A stretch of DNA of 64,000 nt from the NCBI GenBank assembly GCA_022264855.1, contig JABYQU010000080.1:35168-99167 (forward strand). Reading direction: 5' to 3'. A program made the translations under genes and the position numbers. The stretch is from Lenzites betulinus (taxonomy: Eukaryota; Basidiomycota; Agaricomycetes; Polyporales; Polyporaceae). Below, one piece after another: positions 1 through 10,669 of this stretch (position 1 is its first letter; each line of letters starts with the position of its first letter). The notes beneath the pieces were generated by a model, which was not told the origin of the DNA, made no database searches, and was given only the letters and a program-made list of their open reading frames with translations.

Positions 1-264
1 GCGCCCCTGGATTGTGAGATCACGGATTGAGTTACATAGAGGAGAGCCTGTGTGGAACATGCGAGAAAAATCAGCCAAGTCGGGGTGGTCCGGGGGCTCG
101 ACGTAGAGGGTCACGCCGCGGCCGAGGTGGAGGAAGGCGCGGGGTGCCCACTCGGGATGAACGAGTGCGCAGGACGAGAGTGCTCGCCAGTCATCGTGGA
201 GGAGATCGAGGATGGTGTCTACCAGCTCTGCGGGAAGAACAGCTTCGGAGGACAATGGCGACAT
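1..264 (-). CDS. F-box-like protein, N-terminal part (runs off the left edge)
   Basis: The minus strand is open from an ATG at 264 to the first base of the window, giving the first 88 residues. The N-terminus carries an F-box-like pattern (LPAELVDTILDLLHDDWRAL, then SSCALVHPEWAPRAF) typical of basidiomycete F-box proteins, which normally recruit SCF ubiquitin ligases. After it the sequence (LTIQG near the edge) looks like the start of the LRR-like segment usual in this family. No stop or splice site is seen before the edge, so length and C-terminus are unknown. The next gene (833-2142) is another F-box-like gene on the same strand, so this may be a small cluster of a highly expanded family. 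The substrate cannot be predicted. Confidence 0.7.
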   Translation of the reverse strand, partial: MSPLSSEAVLPAELVDTILDLLHDDWRALSSCALVHPEWAPRAFLHLGRGVTLYVEPPDHPDLADFSRMFHTGSPLCNSIRDLTIQGR

Positions 265-832
265 GTTGCGCACCGTCGATCGTCTACTAAGTACTAGCTG
301 CTAGATGACCAGCAGCAGATAGCGCGAGATGATCTCGGGCTTGGTGGCAGGGCGAACCACGACAATAATCCTGTGAGTTCACTCTCTGCGGATCTAGGTA
401 GAATGTTTGAAGGAGTTCCACAGTTGAGTACGAGGAGGAACTTAAGGCAGCTTGAAGCCATCACGGGTGCGCAACTATTCATGCCTATTTGTCGCTGTTT
501 GTCTTCGTGGAATCCCCATTTTCAGACTTTCCTGAATCTTGTGACTATGCTGCAGTAACTACTAGTATGTGCATATGTTAGTACCAGTACTGCTTGGAAG
601 ATGACTTTGGTACGTAGTATCGACAGAACATCCGCGAGTCCTCGGAAACGTTCGTTAGCACTGGCAGGCATCTCGAAGCTATACAACGGACGCTAAGTCC
701 AGGGTGTGTACGCCGACACTTTCATTCTCCAGAGCAGAGCCGCCAAGCGCCGTATGGGTAGTAGTCGTGTCCGTTCATCATAAGTCCACCCAACCGCCAT
801 CCACACACGCGACATGCACATATCTCACCGCT
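265..832. other. Intergenic, no supported gene
   Basis: This gap lies between two minus-strand F-box-like genes and should hold the promoter of the left one and the 3' end of the right one. Only short, unconvincing reading frames occur. I see no repeat or RNA gene. Confidence 0.5.
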
Positions 833-2142
833 TCACGTCCACGCCCCAACCCCGGTGCGCGGCCGCGGCATAAGCAGCACCTGGACATTGAGCTGGATCG
901 CCGCCGAGTCCGCGCGCCCGTACTCCCCAAACAGCGCGCGCCACCGCTCGCGGACGACCTGCGGGTCGTGCGAGCCCCGGTTTCCGTTCTGCGCCTCCAG
1001 CCGGATCTGCACGGTGAGCGCGACGAGGCGCGGGAAGCGCGCGCGGGAGGAGAGGAGCGCGGCGAGGCGCGTGCACGCGGCGGGGGGCGGGGCGACGGCG
1101 CGCCCTTCGCGGTCTAGCATGAAGATGATGAGGTGCTCGAGCGCGGGCCAGGGGGCGGTGCGGCCGCGGGCGAGCGTGTCGCAGAGGGCCTCGAGGATGC
1201 CGGGGGAGGTGTACTCTACTTGGCGGCCGGGGAAGTACTTGAGGGTGAGCGTGCGGAGGCTGGGGCAGTGCGCGATGTTGTCGAGGGCGTATGCGTAGTC
1301 TGAGGCTGGATGCGGGTGGGGATGGTGAGCTGAGAGTGTGGGGGTCTTACGGGAAGTTGTGGATGCTCACGATATAGAGCTCGGTCGGCGGGTGAGAGCG
1401 GCTTGGTTGCGTGGTGCGTGGAGCGGTTTGTGAGCGATATGGAGACGGATTGGACGCACGCGCCCGATTTGCGTATGACGGGCACCCAGGCGAGTGCGAG
1501 GTCTGCGACGCGTCCGAAGGAGACGTCGATGTCTCGCAGGCTGCTGACGGACTGTTGGCGGGCGAGGAGTCGTTCAGCAAACTTGTTTGCTGCCCAGGTT
1601 CCGTGCTTAATGGCAATGTTCTCGAGGGATGGAAACGACGGATGTTCTGCGTCCTGTGCATGAGCGCCTGTACCCGGCGCCGTGTGGACGACGGCGGGCA
1701 CGTTGCTGTGCCAGTGGATCATGTAGCATTCGAGATACTTGAGCTGTGGGAGAAGGGCGAGTACGGCGACGATGTCTTCGAAGTAGAAGATCTCAAGGAG
1801 ATGCAGAGAGAGAGAGCGGAGCTCCGTAAAGTAGTGGAACGGGAGGACATCGGGCAGGGCAAGGTATATCTTTCTGGTTTCAGGCGTGGAGTACACGCGA
1901 GACATATGGAGGGATCTGACTAGACTGCCGAGTGCTGGGTCCGCGGCGAGGGTTCTCGAGAGTAGTTTCGCCTTCTGCAGGGCGTCGCGGGAGAGTTTGA
2001 TATCCCGGTAGAGATTGGCTCTCGCGCCAGGCAGGAAAGCCTTGGCGGAGAGCGCGCAAGCGTATACGGTAGGGCGATCGTCCGAAAGCACATCCATGAT
2101 GTTGTATAGGACATCTGGTGTAAGCACTGTACCTTCTGGCAT
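833..2142 (-). CDS. F-box/LRR-like protein
   Basis: Two exons, complement(833..1305, 1371..2142), give 414 residues. The intron (1306-1370, 65 nt) runs GTGAGC...CAG and restores the frame that carries a leucine-rich C-terminus (ALDNIAHCPSLRTLTLKYFP). Reading straight through instead gives a low-complexity Pro/Ser/Thr tail. The ATG at 2142 is followed by an F-box-like helix pattern (LTPDVLYNIMDVLSDD, then ACALSAKAFLPGARANLY) and then LRR-like segments (SLSLHLLEIF, LPQLKYLECY). Family knowledge suggests a substrate adaptor of SCF ubiquitin ligases; no substrate can be named. The F-box call rests on pattern only. Confidence 0.65.
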
Positions 2143-2577
2143 CTCTGCAAAGTGATGGTGAGTGGTGGTAGATGCTAAAGTGCAGCGCAGGTGACTCGGG
2201 GCGCTGGTTGAGTGTGACTTGAGTGCTTATCCGGATTAGCGCTTGCAATCATCCGGGGCTCTGTAAGCTGTGCAAAAGACCCGGAAGTCAACCATCGCGA
2301 ACTAGCTTGGAAACTGTATACAAGGACTCCGGAACTAGATCATGAGGGGAACAAGGCTGAGAGCAAGATGCAAACAAGGGGCGTGCACGGGGGCGAGGCC
2401 GGGATCTTCAGGGCATACGGGGGCCGGAAGATGCCGGCTGGCGGGTAACCCTAACCCCATATGGCACACCGCCTTGAGACCCAGCTGTGCTCGCGCTCAC
2501 TTCTTGCTCTCTCCCTCCTCCCTCCTGCCCTCCCCTCCCGCCGCTCCGTCCAGTCTCTGTCTTGTTTAGCGGGTCGC

Positions 2578-5500
2578 ATGGCATCGCGCACGTTTTGGAA
2601 CAACACTGACCCCGATGACCCTCTCAACAAGGCCCTCCAGCCGCCCTTCGACGAGACCCCGGAGGAGCGCGCCATCCGCCTCCGCCAGCAAGAAGAGGCC
2701 GCACGCGTTTCGAAAGAGATCGACGACGAGATCGCGCTCGCCCGCAAGGCCTTCGAGCGCCGCAAGCGCGCCATAAAGATTCTCCTCCTCGGTGCGCACT
2801 CGTCCTCTCTGCCTCTTCACACGCACACTCACTCCGCGCAGGCCAAGCAGAGTCCGGCAAGAGTACCACCCTCAAGAGTCTGTCCCCAGCTCGTCCCCCC
2901 TCTTCGCACGTCTTTCTGACCGTACTACCCAGACTTCCAGCTTCAGTTCTCGCCTCAGCACTTTGCAAAGGAGCGCGCCGCGTGGAAGACTATCATTCAG
3001 CTCAATCTCATACGGTGAGTCAGCGCTGATCAATCTGCGTCCGCGCGGGTCGTCATCTTAGTGGCGGGGGCGCGTGGGTCACGTCTGGACTCCTTCGCCA
3101 GGTCAACTTCACTACCGGTCTGACCACTCTGAGCCTGGGTTGGAACCAAAGCAACAGGTACCGAAGGGCCTGTGCGTGATGCACCGACCCAGGGTGCCGC
3201 CCCGCGCAGCTCGCGAAGTGTTGACCCTGACATCGCCGCCTTCCCCGCTTTATCATGTTCTCATGCGCTGGTCGGCCCGTCGTGCTGCTGGTGCACGCTC
3301 CCGTGCCTGGCCCGCCCGCGCGAGGCCAAGGAACCTCTGCACGCGAACTGCTCGCATGCAAGCTATCTTCCACGAAACCTGCTCCCCGCAAATCAGGTAC
3401 TCCGTATACTTACCTACCCATTCCGCCCAGATGCATCAAACGCCTGCTTGAAATATTACAAGAAGAATGGGAATCCTCTCTACAGACAACAACCGCATCA
3501 TCCATCGCAAAGGGCAAGGGCGTCGCGGGGCGCACCCCGACCTCGCCCGGTGTACGCTTCTCAACGTCACCGCTCAACGACCATCACCGCCGGATCCGCA
3601 CGCGCCTCTCTGCGCTCCTCCCGATCGAGGACGAGCTGACACGGAAGCTGCTGCCGGACGCGGCCGCATCACCGCACCGCGACGTGTGTGTGCGCGCAGG
3701 AAGCGGGTGGAAGGGCGTGCTCGCGGCGCTCAGCTCGAACACGAGCACGCTCGACGGCCCGCGGATGCCGCAACCGCCCCCGCTCGTGTCCGCGATGAAG
3801 GGCGGGTCACGGCCGGGCACGGGAAACGGGCAGGCGAAGGACAAGGACAACCCGAGCGCGGTGCTCGCCGCGTGCAAGGACGACATCGTCGCGATCTGGG
3901 AGGACAAGGTCGTGCAAGCGGTGCTGAAACGGCACAATGTGCGCTTGCAGGACATGCCCGGTTTGTGCGTCGGTCTCGTATGCGCTCGGTCGTGGTGGTC
4001 GTGCTGACGTGTGGCATGCAGCTTCCTCAACGACGCGGGGCGCATCGCGGCCATCACTTACGAGCCCACAGACGGTAAGCGGGAACAGGGTGAACGCAGT
4101 GCCGACGGGGCTGATAGATCCGCAGATGACATTGTGCGCGCCCGCGTACGAACGCTCGGTGTTGAAGAACATCACTTCACCATGGAGAGTGGTACGTGCG
4201 CAGCGCAGCGTCTGCTTCTGCGTCCGCTGACCCTCCCATGCAGGCGCGCTACCAGGGACGGAGTGGTACATCTACGATGTGGGCGGGTCGCGCAGTGTGG
4301 TGGGTCTCCCTTCTTCGCTGCTCGTTTGACAGATCATCTTTGCGGTGGCTGACGGCGTGGCGGGGACCAGCGGCAACACTGGGTGCCCTACTTTGATGAC
4401 GTGCAGGCGATCATCTTCCTCGCGCCGCTCGCATTCAACCTCACGCTCGAGGAAGACCCGAAGGTGAACCGGCTGGTGCGTCTCCCACCCCTGTGCATCG
4501 CGCGCGCGGCCAGAGCTGACAGATCGCGGTGTGTGCGCGCAGGAGGACTCCATCACGCTGTGGCGCGAGGTGTGCCAGAGCACGCTCCTGGCGAAAACGA
4601 CGCTCGTCCTGTTTCTGAACAAGGTGAGTCACCGGACGCTGCGGCGACGGGCGTGTGGTACGCCGTGGAAGCGGTTGCATCATGTCGTGCACGATCGGGG
4701 CGCAATGACGTCCCTTCTCGCACGGGCGCGCGCGCGAGAAGGGCGATCGAGCGACGTCGGTCCGCGCTTGCGGTCGGGGCCTCCCCGATGCAATTATCCA
4801 TACGGCCCGGGGCGGCGGATTCGTTCATTGCGCGCGGATGATGCGTTGCTCTGTTCTATCTTGCTGATATCACCCTGCCATCCTACTTAGATGGATATCC
4901 TGCAAGCGACGCTGGCGGCGGGCATCCGGGTGGTCAAGTATGTCCCAAGCTACGGCGACCAGCCAAACGACGTCCAGAACGTCACGAAATGTGCGTGTCT
5001 CACATCCTATCACTGCCTCCCCGCCGCTCTAACCCATCGCGGCGCAATGCAGATTTCCGGGATAAGTTTCGCGGGTACCACGTACGTCACGCACATTTGC
5101 TTTTGCCGCGATCACGGGCGCTTATGCTAACCTGCGGACGCTGGGTGCGCGCGCGCAGAAACGCCATTCGCCGAAGCCACGTCCGTTTTACTGGCACGAA
5201 ACGTCCGTTATTGTGCGTGGACCATCTTCGCCGTGTCGGCGCTGCTGCTGTGATACGCCAGATTGACTGATGCTTCCGTCGTGCCACAGGATACGCGCTC
5301 GACCGCGGCCATCCTCGTCGGAGGTGAGTGCGGGCCGTTTGGTCATCCTGTTTTCTCATTCTCTGGCCCTGGCCTATCTGTTGTGCCCTTCTACTTCCGC
5401 GCGCGATACGCCCTTTGTTTCTCTGCTTGTTGCGCGTCTCCGTGCTGACCGATTGCCCGATATTTGCCTTCCGTCGTCCACCTTCCCGCGCTCAACCGCA

Positions 5501-5655
5501 CGCGCGCTATCCCTCGGCCTGGCTTTTACACTGCAACCTCGCGCCAATCGAACGCTCGCATCTCCCCGGCTCGCGCTCTGGTCCTTGCGTACGGCCTGTG
5601 TCCAGTCCGCGAGGGCATCCTCCGCGCGCATCTGCAAAGCGTCAACGTGATCTGA
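2578..5655 (+). CDS. Divergent G protein alpha subunit (long basidiomycete form)
   Basis: Fourteen exons (2578-2791, 2842-2877, 2933-3014, 3431-3964, 4022-4074, 4126-4191, 4244-4299, 4371-4475, 4543-4623, 4891-4990, 5053-5081, 5159-5212, 5290-5323, 5606-5655) join in phase to 497 residues, against about 355 for a usual G-alpha. Motifs: P-loop GQAESGKST (72-80), switch I Arg and Thr in RVRTLG (313-318), switch II DVGGSRS (340-346), NKMD (408-411), TSVI in place of TCAT (467-470). The extra length is a low-complexity insertion, roughly residues 125-275, in the helical-domain region. The catalytic switch II Gln is Ser344. There is no N-terminal MGxxxS myristoylation signal. Introns of 416, 267 and 282 nt stand out among 50-77 nt ones. 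The family signals from seven-transmembrane receptors at the membrane; slow GTP hydrolysis and altered membrane anchoring here are inference. Confidence 0.85.
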
Positions 5656-7051
5656 TATCTCGGGGTTTCGCGCGCGTCCCCGTCTCGCCCCCGGATGAGC
5701 GAGGTGTGCGGTCGCGCGGGATGGATGGATGGATGGACGGAGGACTGGCCACATACAACATACATACCCTACCCGGATTCCCGCTTCGGACCATCGATGC
5801 TCTCCACACTCAGCTCAAGCCTCAGCCGCTGTGCCCCGTCTTGCATACCACGCCCGCGCCCCGCCCCTGCCCCACGCTTGTATCCTTCTTGCCGCCCGCC
5901 CGCTCCGTCCATGCCCATGCTGTGAACATACCCGCGCGTCCTGCGCCTGCTCCCTGCTCCCACCATCATTACCCCGCCCCCCTACCCCTTTGCTGGAGTC
6001 CGGATCCGCTGTCGCTGTGAGTGCTAGAAGAAAGGATGTTGGGATGCTTATTATACTGCCGTGTATCTGATGCCACCACTATATGTATACGTATATTACC
6101 GCACGTCGTTTTGGAGTAATGTGATTGTAGAGCGGGTTGAGAGGACGGTTGTGGTGCGGCCTGGATAGCGTGGCGCGGTGAGATCTGGGACATTTTGACA
6201 TGGCGACTGTGCGGCTGTGCCGGGGTATGAGGAGGGCCAGGGGGGATTAATATTGGATTCCTCCGAGAATGTGGAATGGGTGTTTTCTGCACTCAGACAC
6301 GCCTCGGCTGGTATTCGCGGCGTTCATTCGTGTGTGGGTTTGGGAGGTGGCGCGCCGCACACCGATTTCGGCGCCGCTCGAGGAGATCTTGCCTGCGCGG
6401 AGTCCTCGGAGTGCCGCGCGAGTGGTCGTGACAATCGTTGGTTGTGGAAGAGGCCACATGGGCGGGGAAGCAGCGTGGATGTCATGAACCCTGTTGTTCT
6501 CGTATTGTCCCTGTTTTGTGCCGCAGTACAGTTCTGTGCACGCCCTCGTGAGCTCCTAGCCCCGCAGAATGTGTGCATATTGGGTTATGCTGTTTTTCTT
6601 GTATTCGTGCACGTCGCCGGGCCGTTTGGTGTCCGTATGCATCCTCGATTTCACTGTGAACCGTCAGCCGAGGCGATCTGGACGCGTCAGATGAACCGCC
6701 TTCGGTTTGCCAAGTTCACGTCTCGGGTGCTGGCCCCGTCATCCCGACGTCGAGCCTCAGCAATATCTGGCACTCACCAATTGCTAGACGATATACTGTG
6801 CGAACAGAATGAGTCAGGCGAAGTGACCAGGCGGCACCGGTGCACGCGCTTCTCCAAAACCAGCGGCGTTACGATCAGGCTGGTTTGTTTCGCCATGCGT
6901 GAGATATCTGGATGCCGTACATAAAGCCTGAGCCTGGTATTTCAGGAGGACTGATAGTCAGCATCGATCGCGCCTACGCCCCAGTCCCGCGCAGATACCC
7001 CGCCAGCATCGGCAAGCAGCACGCACATTCGCAGTATCGCCGCCTTTCAAC
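5656..7051. other. Intergenic, no supported gene
   Basis: This 1.4 kb follows the G-alpha stop and precedes the next plus-strand start. A 235-codon open frame at 6217-6924 has no recognisable domain and biased composition, so I do not call it. The short AT-richer stretch near 6040-6120 could hold the 3' end signals of the G-alpha transcript. Confidence 0.4.
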
Positions 7052-7621
7052 ATGTCGCATTACTCAGCACACAACGCGATCACGCTCGATCCCCTTCCCC
7101 GATATCCCGAGATCATCCTCGCGCTCAACGTCCTCGATCCCAGACCTCCCCTGTTCCACTGGGTGCTGTACGTGTCCGTGCCCGGCGCTACGCGGGACAG
7201 GCTGAGCGCGGGGACGAGGATGCACCTGGTGTGCGGACTGGCACCCGACGGCAAGACGAAGGTGTGGTCGTTCACGCACTCGACGTATGTGCTCGGCACC
7301 TCGATGACCGTGGCGGCGGCGGCGGTCATAGGGCGCCTGCCCCCCGGCAGGACGGTGCGGGATCTGGTCGGCCTCCTGCAGGAGATCCCCATGGCCGTTC
7401 CGGAAGTCGAGGCGCAGCGGGAGCAGCGGTTTACCTGCAGGGTGTGGATACGTGAGGCTGTGCGGCGCATGCACACTCGTAAATACATCTGCTGCCCGGA
7501 TGTTTACGCGCTTGAGGCGGAGATGCTGCAGTACGCCGAAGAGTTCTTGAAGGCTGTTCGCGAGAGGACGCCCTGGCTCGCTAGACTTGTTACTGCCGTG
7601 AACTCGAGCGCCGTGCAGTGA
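7052..7621 (+). CDS. Small conserved-looking protein of unknown function
   Basis: A single uninterrupted frame of 189 residues starts at ATG 7052 (context aacATGt). The first half has a compact alternating hydrophobic pattern (LFHWVLYVSV, then MHLVCGLAPDG and VWSFTHSTYVLG) like small fungal globular domains of the FHW-LY type (compare DUF6914-like proteins; this match is from memory and weak). The second half is helical and charged. There is no signal peptide or membrane segment. The protein seems intronless, which is unusual beside its neighbours. A 3' tract of short GGTAGACGGT-type repeats follows. Function unknown. Confidence 0.5.
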   Translation: MSHYSAHNAITLDPLPRYPEIILALNVLDPRPPLFHWVLYVSVPGATRDRLSAGTRMHLVCGLAPDGKTKVWSFTHSTYVLGTSMTVAAAAVIGRLPPGRTVRDLVGLLQEIPMAVPEVEAQREQRFTCRVWIREAVRRMHTRKYICCPDVYALEAEMLQYAEEFLKAVRERTPWLARLVTAVNSSAVQ

Positions 7622-7677
7622 TTGGCGAAGGAGTGTGGATTGCAGCGTATCTGGGAGAAGGAGACTGGAATGATCAG

Positions 7678-7762
7678 TGGACGGTGAAAGGTGCCGGTGG
7701 TCGACAGACGGTAGACGGTAGACGGCGAATGGTGGACGGCGAATGGTAAATGGTGGACGGTG
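7678..7762. repeat. Short degenerate tandem repeat (GGTAGACGG / GGCGAATGGT)
   Basis: About 85 bp built from 7-14 bp units such as agacggt, ggacggcgaatggt and aatggt. It lies just 3' of the small unknown gene and 3' of the convergent HNH gene. No function is evident. Confidence 0.6.
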
Positions 7763-7872
7763 AGGGGGTGGGAAAGAATGGTGGATCATACCTTGCGTAA
7801 CTGTATGTGTTTGGAACTATCTGGTGATGCAGTAGTCCATGCATATGCGAGTCATCCGAACACGTTGTATGC

Positions 7873-9165
7873 CTATACAGGCCCGGGCACGACAGTTGCC
7901 AGGCGCCCCAGGGAGAAAATGAGGAGCTCCGCAGAACTGCCATCTTCTGCAAGTACTCTGGTGTCCTCCAAGTCACAGACGACCTTGTTAGCATACTCCG
8001 CAGCTCCTGACATGTGCGCGATGCGACAACATGCCGCATGAATTGTCAGATATTCAGGGTTTGGAAGCGGCAGATTTTCGTGGGAGGTAAACTGTACTTC
8101 GTGGGGGATGGCTAGTTGTGCGTGCGTGTAAGACAGCCCGACTTCGACTCGGTAGCGGTTTGCCTGGGTAAGAGATGTCAGTCAAAGCTGCACGACATTG
8201 ACGGAGCTATCTCACATGGCCGCAGATTGGCTCAAACCAGAGGTCCATGGCGTCGAAAAGTGTATACAACGACTGTGTAAGCGTCAGGATATTATCGAGA
8301 CGATGGATGTTCACGCCAGATAGTCTCTCTAGAAGGCTGTGGCAACCAAACCGGTCCAACATCGTCCATGCCGTTGCGATAGAGTGTTCCTACGTGAGTA
8401 GATCAGTATCAGCATGCATACAGATACACTGCAGTGACTGCATAGATAGCTCACCTCGCTGGCACCATCCTGGACGTTGTAGCGACCGAGGGCCTCCGGA
8501 AAGATATGGCAGCACTCTAAACCCTGCAACGGCCCTTCTGATTCGGACCACAGTTGAGGATGGCGGACGCTCACAGCGCGGGTTACCATACAACGGAACC
8601 CATCCCGGAGAAGAGCCTCTCAAAAAGTCAGTTATTGATCGAATACGATGCAACTGGTCTAGGACATGTACCTGCTTCCTAGCCGTAGAATAATCTCTCG
8701 GAGTGTGCTCAAGGAGAGCTTTGTACCGCTCCAGAACTTGATCGAAGGAAGGTCTTGATGGATGGTCGGACGGCGAGGTATACGGACCTTTGCGGCTTTT
8801 GACTGCAGCATTTGACGGTTACTTTCCGCCGGATCGATGACCGAAGGCGATTGCTTACATAGGCTCAACAAGCAACGGACGTATAAATGTCCGAGGTCGT
8901 AGAGGCTCTGTAGTGCGTCCGCTTTGCTGTGACATGCCGCAAGTTCGGATAGCACGGTGCTACGCGCGGTGGCGAAGACGCCGTCGAGGAGCAGATAGCC
9001 TAGCGTCCTGGCACTGAGCAATTGCAAGTTGGCTTCATGACGCGCTTGTTCGGCATTTGCTTCCGCTTCGAGCACCCAGCGGTACATACTATGGGAGTCG
9101 GCACAGTCTCTGGGGAGTTTCACGTCTGCCAGAGCACGTTCCAGAGAGGGGAGGGGTTGTCCCAT
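7873..9165 (-). CDS. HNH-nuclease-family protein (fungal HNH_2 type)
   Basis: Four exons, complement(7873..8163, 8216..8389, 8455..8618, 8727..9165), join in phase to 355 residues. The core shows the hallmark order of this basidiomycete family: LLRDGFRCMVT, then LECCHIFPEAL with the first HNH histidine, NIHRLDNILTL with the central Asn, and LYTLFDAMDLWFEP. The N-terminal half is the usual helical region. Where family members as I recall them have His at H-x-x-F before LWFE, this protein has Tyr (LYTLF), so a metal ligand may be missing. The first intron (108 nt) is the least certain junction: a donor at 8671 gives the wrong phase, while the donor at 8726 works. The family is large in mushroom genomes and its biological role is unclear. 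Confidence 0.75.
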
Positions 9166-9473
9166 GAGCGGCGATTATAACACAGCTTCCAACGGAGAAG
9201 GTCACGGCACGCGGAAACTTTCCAGCGCGAGGCGTAGAGATCGTGTTCGTTGTTGGATAGACCACTTCGAGGCAGAGGGAGGGTTGAAACTGGGGTTAGC
9301 ACGAAAGGTAGGACGAGGTAGTATGGAGAGACTCGGAGGAGAGCACAGTTGAAACCAAGCTTGAAGAGCGGAGGACGCCATTCACGTGACCGCGTTTGGC
9401 GGCCTGAGGTAAGAAGTTCGACTCCGACGGCCCGTTGGGGACACCCCCTGGCACGCTTGCACCCCTCTACACG

Positions 9474-10246
9474 ATGTGCTCCGAAGTTGGTCCACGCCCT
9501 CCGTGGTACGTTTATGATGCCAAAGGAAAGCTGGGTATCCCCGATGTCCCGGAACGCCTTTTGAAACACCCAGAGCTCGTACAGCGGGGACTCGCATCGA
9601 GACTAGGCCAGTGCGATGAAATAATGTTCCGCGCGGGCTCGCTCAGACAGCTCACACTAAAACAGGGCTGCGTATACATGACTGAATGGAATCGGGACCC
9701 AATCCAGGTTGTCAAAATCCTCGATCCAAACACGGAGGAGGTCGCCATTCAAGAACGCTTGCTCGGCGAAATCAGCCGTCCGAACAACCATACGCTCCCG
9801 TCGGAGATGACCGTCACTGGCCACCCATTGCTCCTCATGCCCATGCTCCACCGCGTGGACATGTTCGAGGTGTGGGAGCGTGACTCCCTACGCTCGGTTT
9901 TGGACGTTATGTTCCAGATGGTCGAGGCATGTCCAATTCCGATATCTGTCGTTCACTGGTGCAAGGCTGATTGGCGTGAATCCAGGGTATAGACTTCCTC
10001 CACAGCCTAAAGATCGTCCATATGGTATGTTTATGGATGAGAATACCTCATGCCTCGTTCGCGACTAATTCCGACTAGGACATTTGCTGGGGCAACATGC
10101 TCGCGGCATCGGCCCACCATTTACGATGGAGCATCTTCGCGACGTAAGTTACAGATCCAGTGTGCGTCATGGAATGATATTGGACTTACGATCAATGTCA
10201 AAGGGTTGGCGCCGAACTCGGAGTGGCTCGCGAAGAAACTTATTGA
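9474..10246 (+). CDS. Truncated protein-kinase-like gene
   Basis: Exons 9474-9926, 9986-10024, 10079-10143 and probably 10204-10246 give about 199 residues. The segment VVKILDPNTEEVAIQERLL resembles a kinase N-lobe with its beta3 Lys and following helix. HSLKIVHMDICWGNML resembles the catalytic loop (HRDxxxxN, with Met in place of Arg). The first intron uses a GC donor (GAG|GCATGT). No DFG motif or C-lobe follows and the frame stops soon after the third intron, so this is either a pseudokinase-like fragment or a decayed gene. A second in-frame start lies at 9435. Similar short kinase-like proteins are common in Agaricomycetes. Confidence 0.45.
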
Positions 10247-10669
10247 ATGGTTGATTGGGGTGCACGCTGTCGGCCGACTGAGCGGACCGTCCTGCGAGTG
10301 CTGCTCGTTCTCCGATTCGTGTGGTAGACGGCTATGACTATGTAGTCCGCGCCATGGCCCAACCGTGGACGACGCATACTTGACTGAACAAAGCACCGCT
10401 CACGAGCTTCGCGCAGACTCTGTAAAACTAATGCTCGTCCGCAACGAAGTTACAAGGATTATTCTGCTTGTAATCACACCTTGTAGACCTTCCGATTACA
10501 GCCGACTCAGTACCCGCCGCACTTATAAGTACTAGAAAGTTCCAAGTTAGTATCCAAGATTATCCAAGATTGCGTGCATGATGACGTCATCAGCGCATAT
10601 ATGACAACGCGCTCGCCGTCCGCCTCTCTTTCCTCATCGACGACGACGACGACGACGCGCACATACACG
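10247..10669. promoter_or_regulatory. Upstream region of Mn-SOD, including a (CGA)n tract
   Basis: The stretch holds possible remains of the kinase-like gene and the SOD promoter. A TATA-like catatatgac lies near 10595 and a (CGA)n microsatellite at 10638-10657, directly before the SOD start codon. A direct repeat tatccaagat occurs at 10550-10570. Nothing else is recognised. Confidence 0.35.

Noticed and set aside
6217..6924. 235-codon plus-strand frame after G-alpha
   Set aside because: No domain or protein-like pattern; overlaps other short frames and lies in the 3' flank.
8659..8726. Donor GTACAT at 8671 for the first HNH intron
   Set aside because: It puts the following LLRDGFRC exon out of phase with either nearby acceptor; the donor at 8726 joins correctly.
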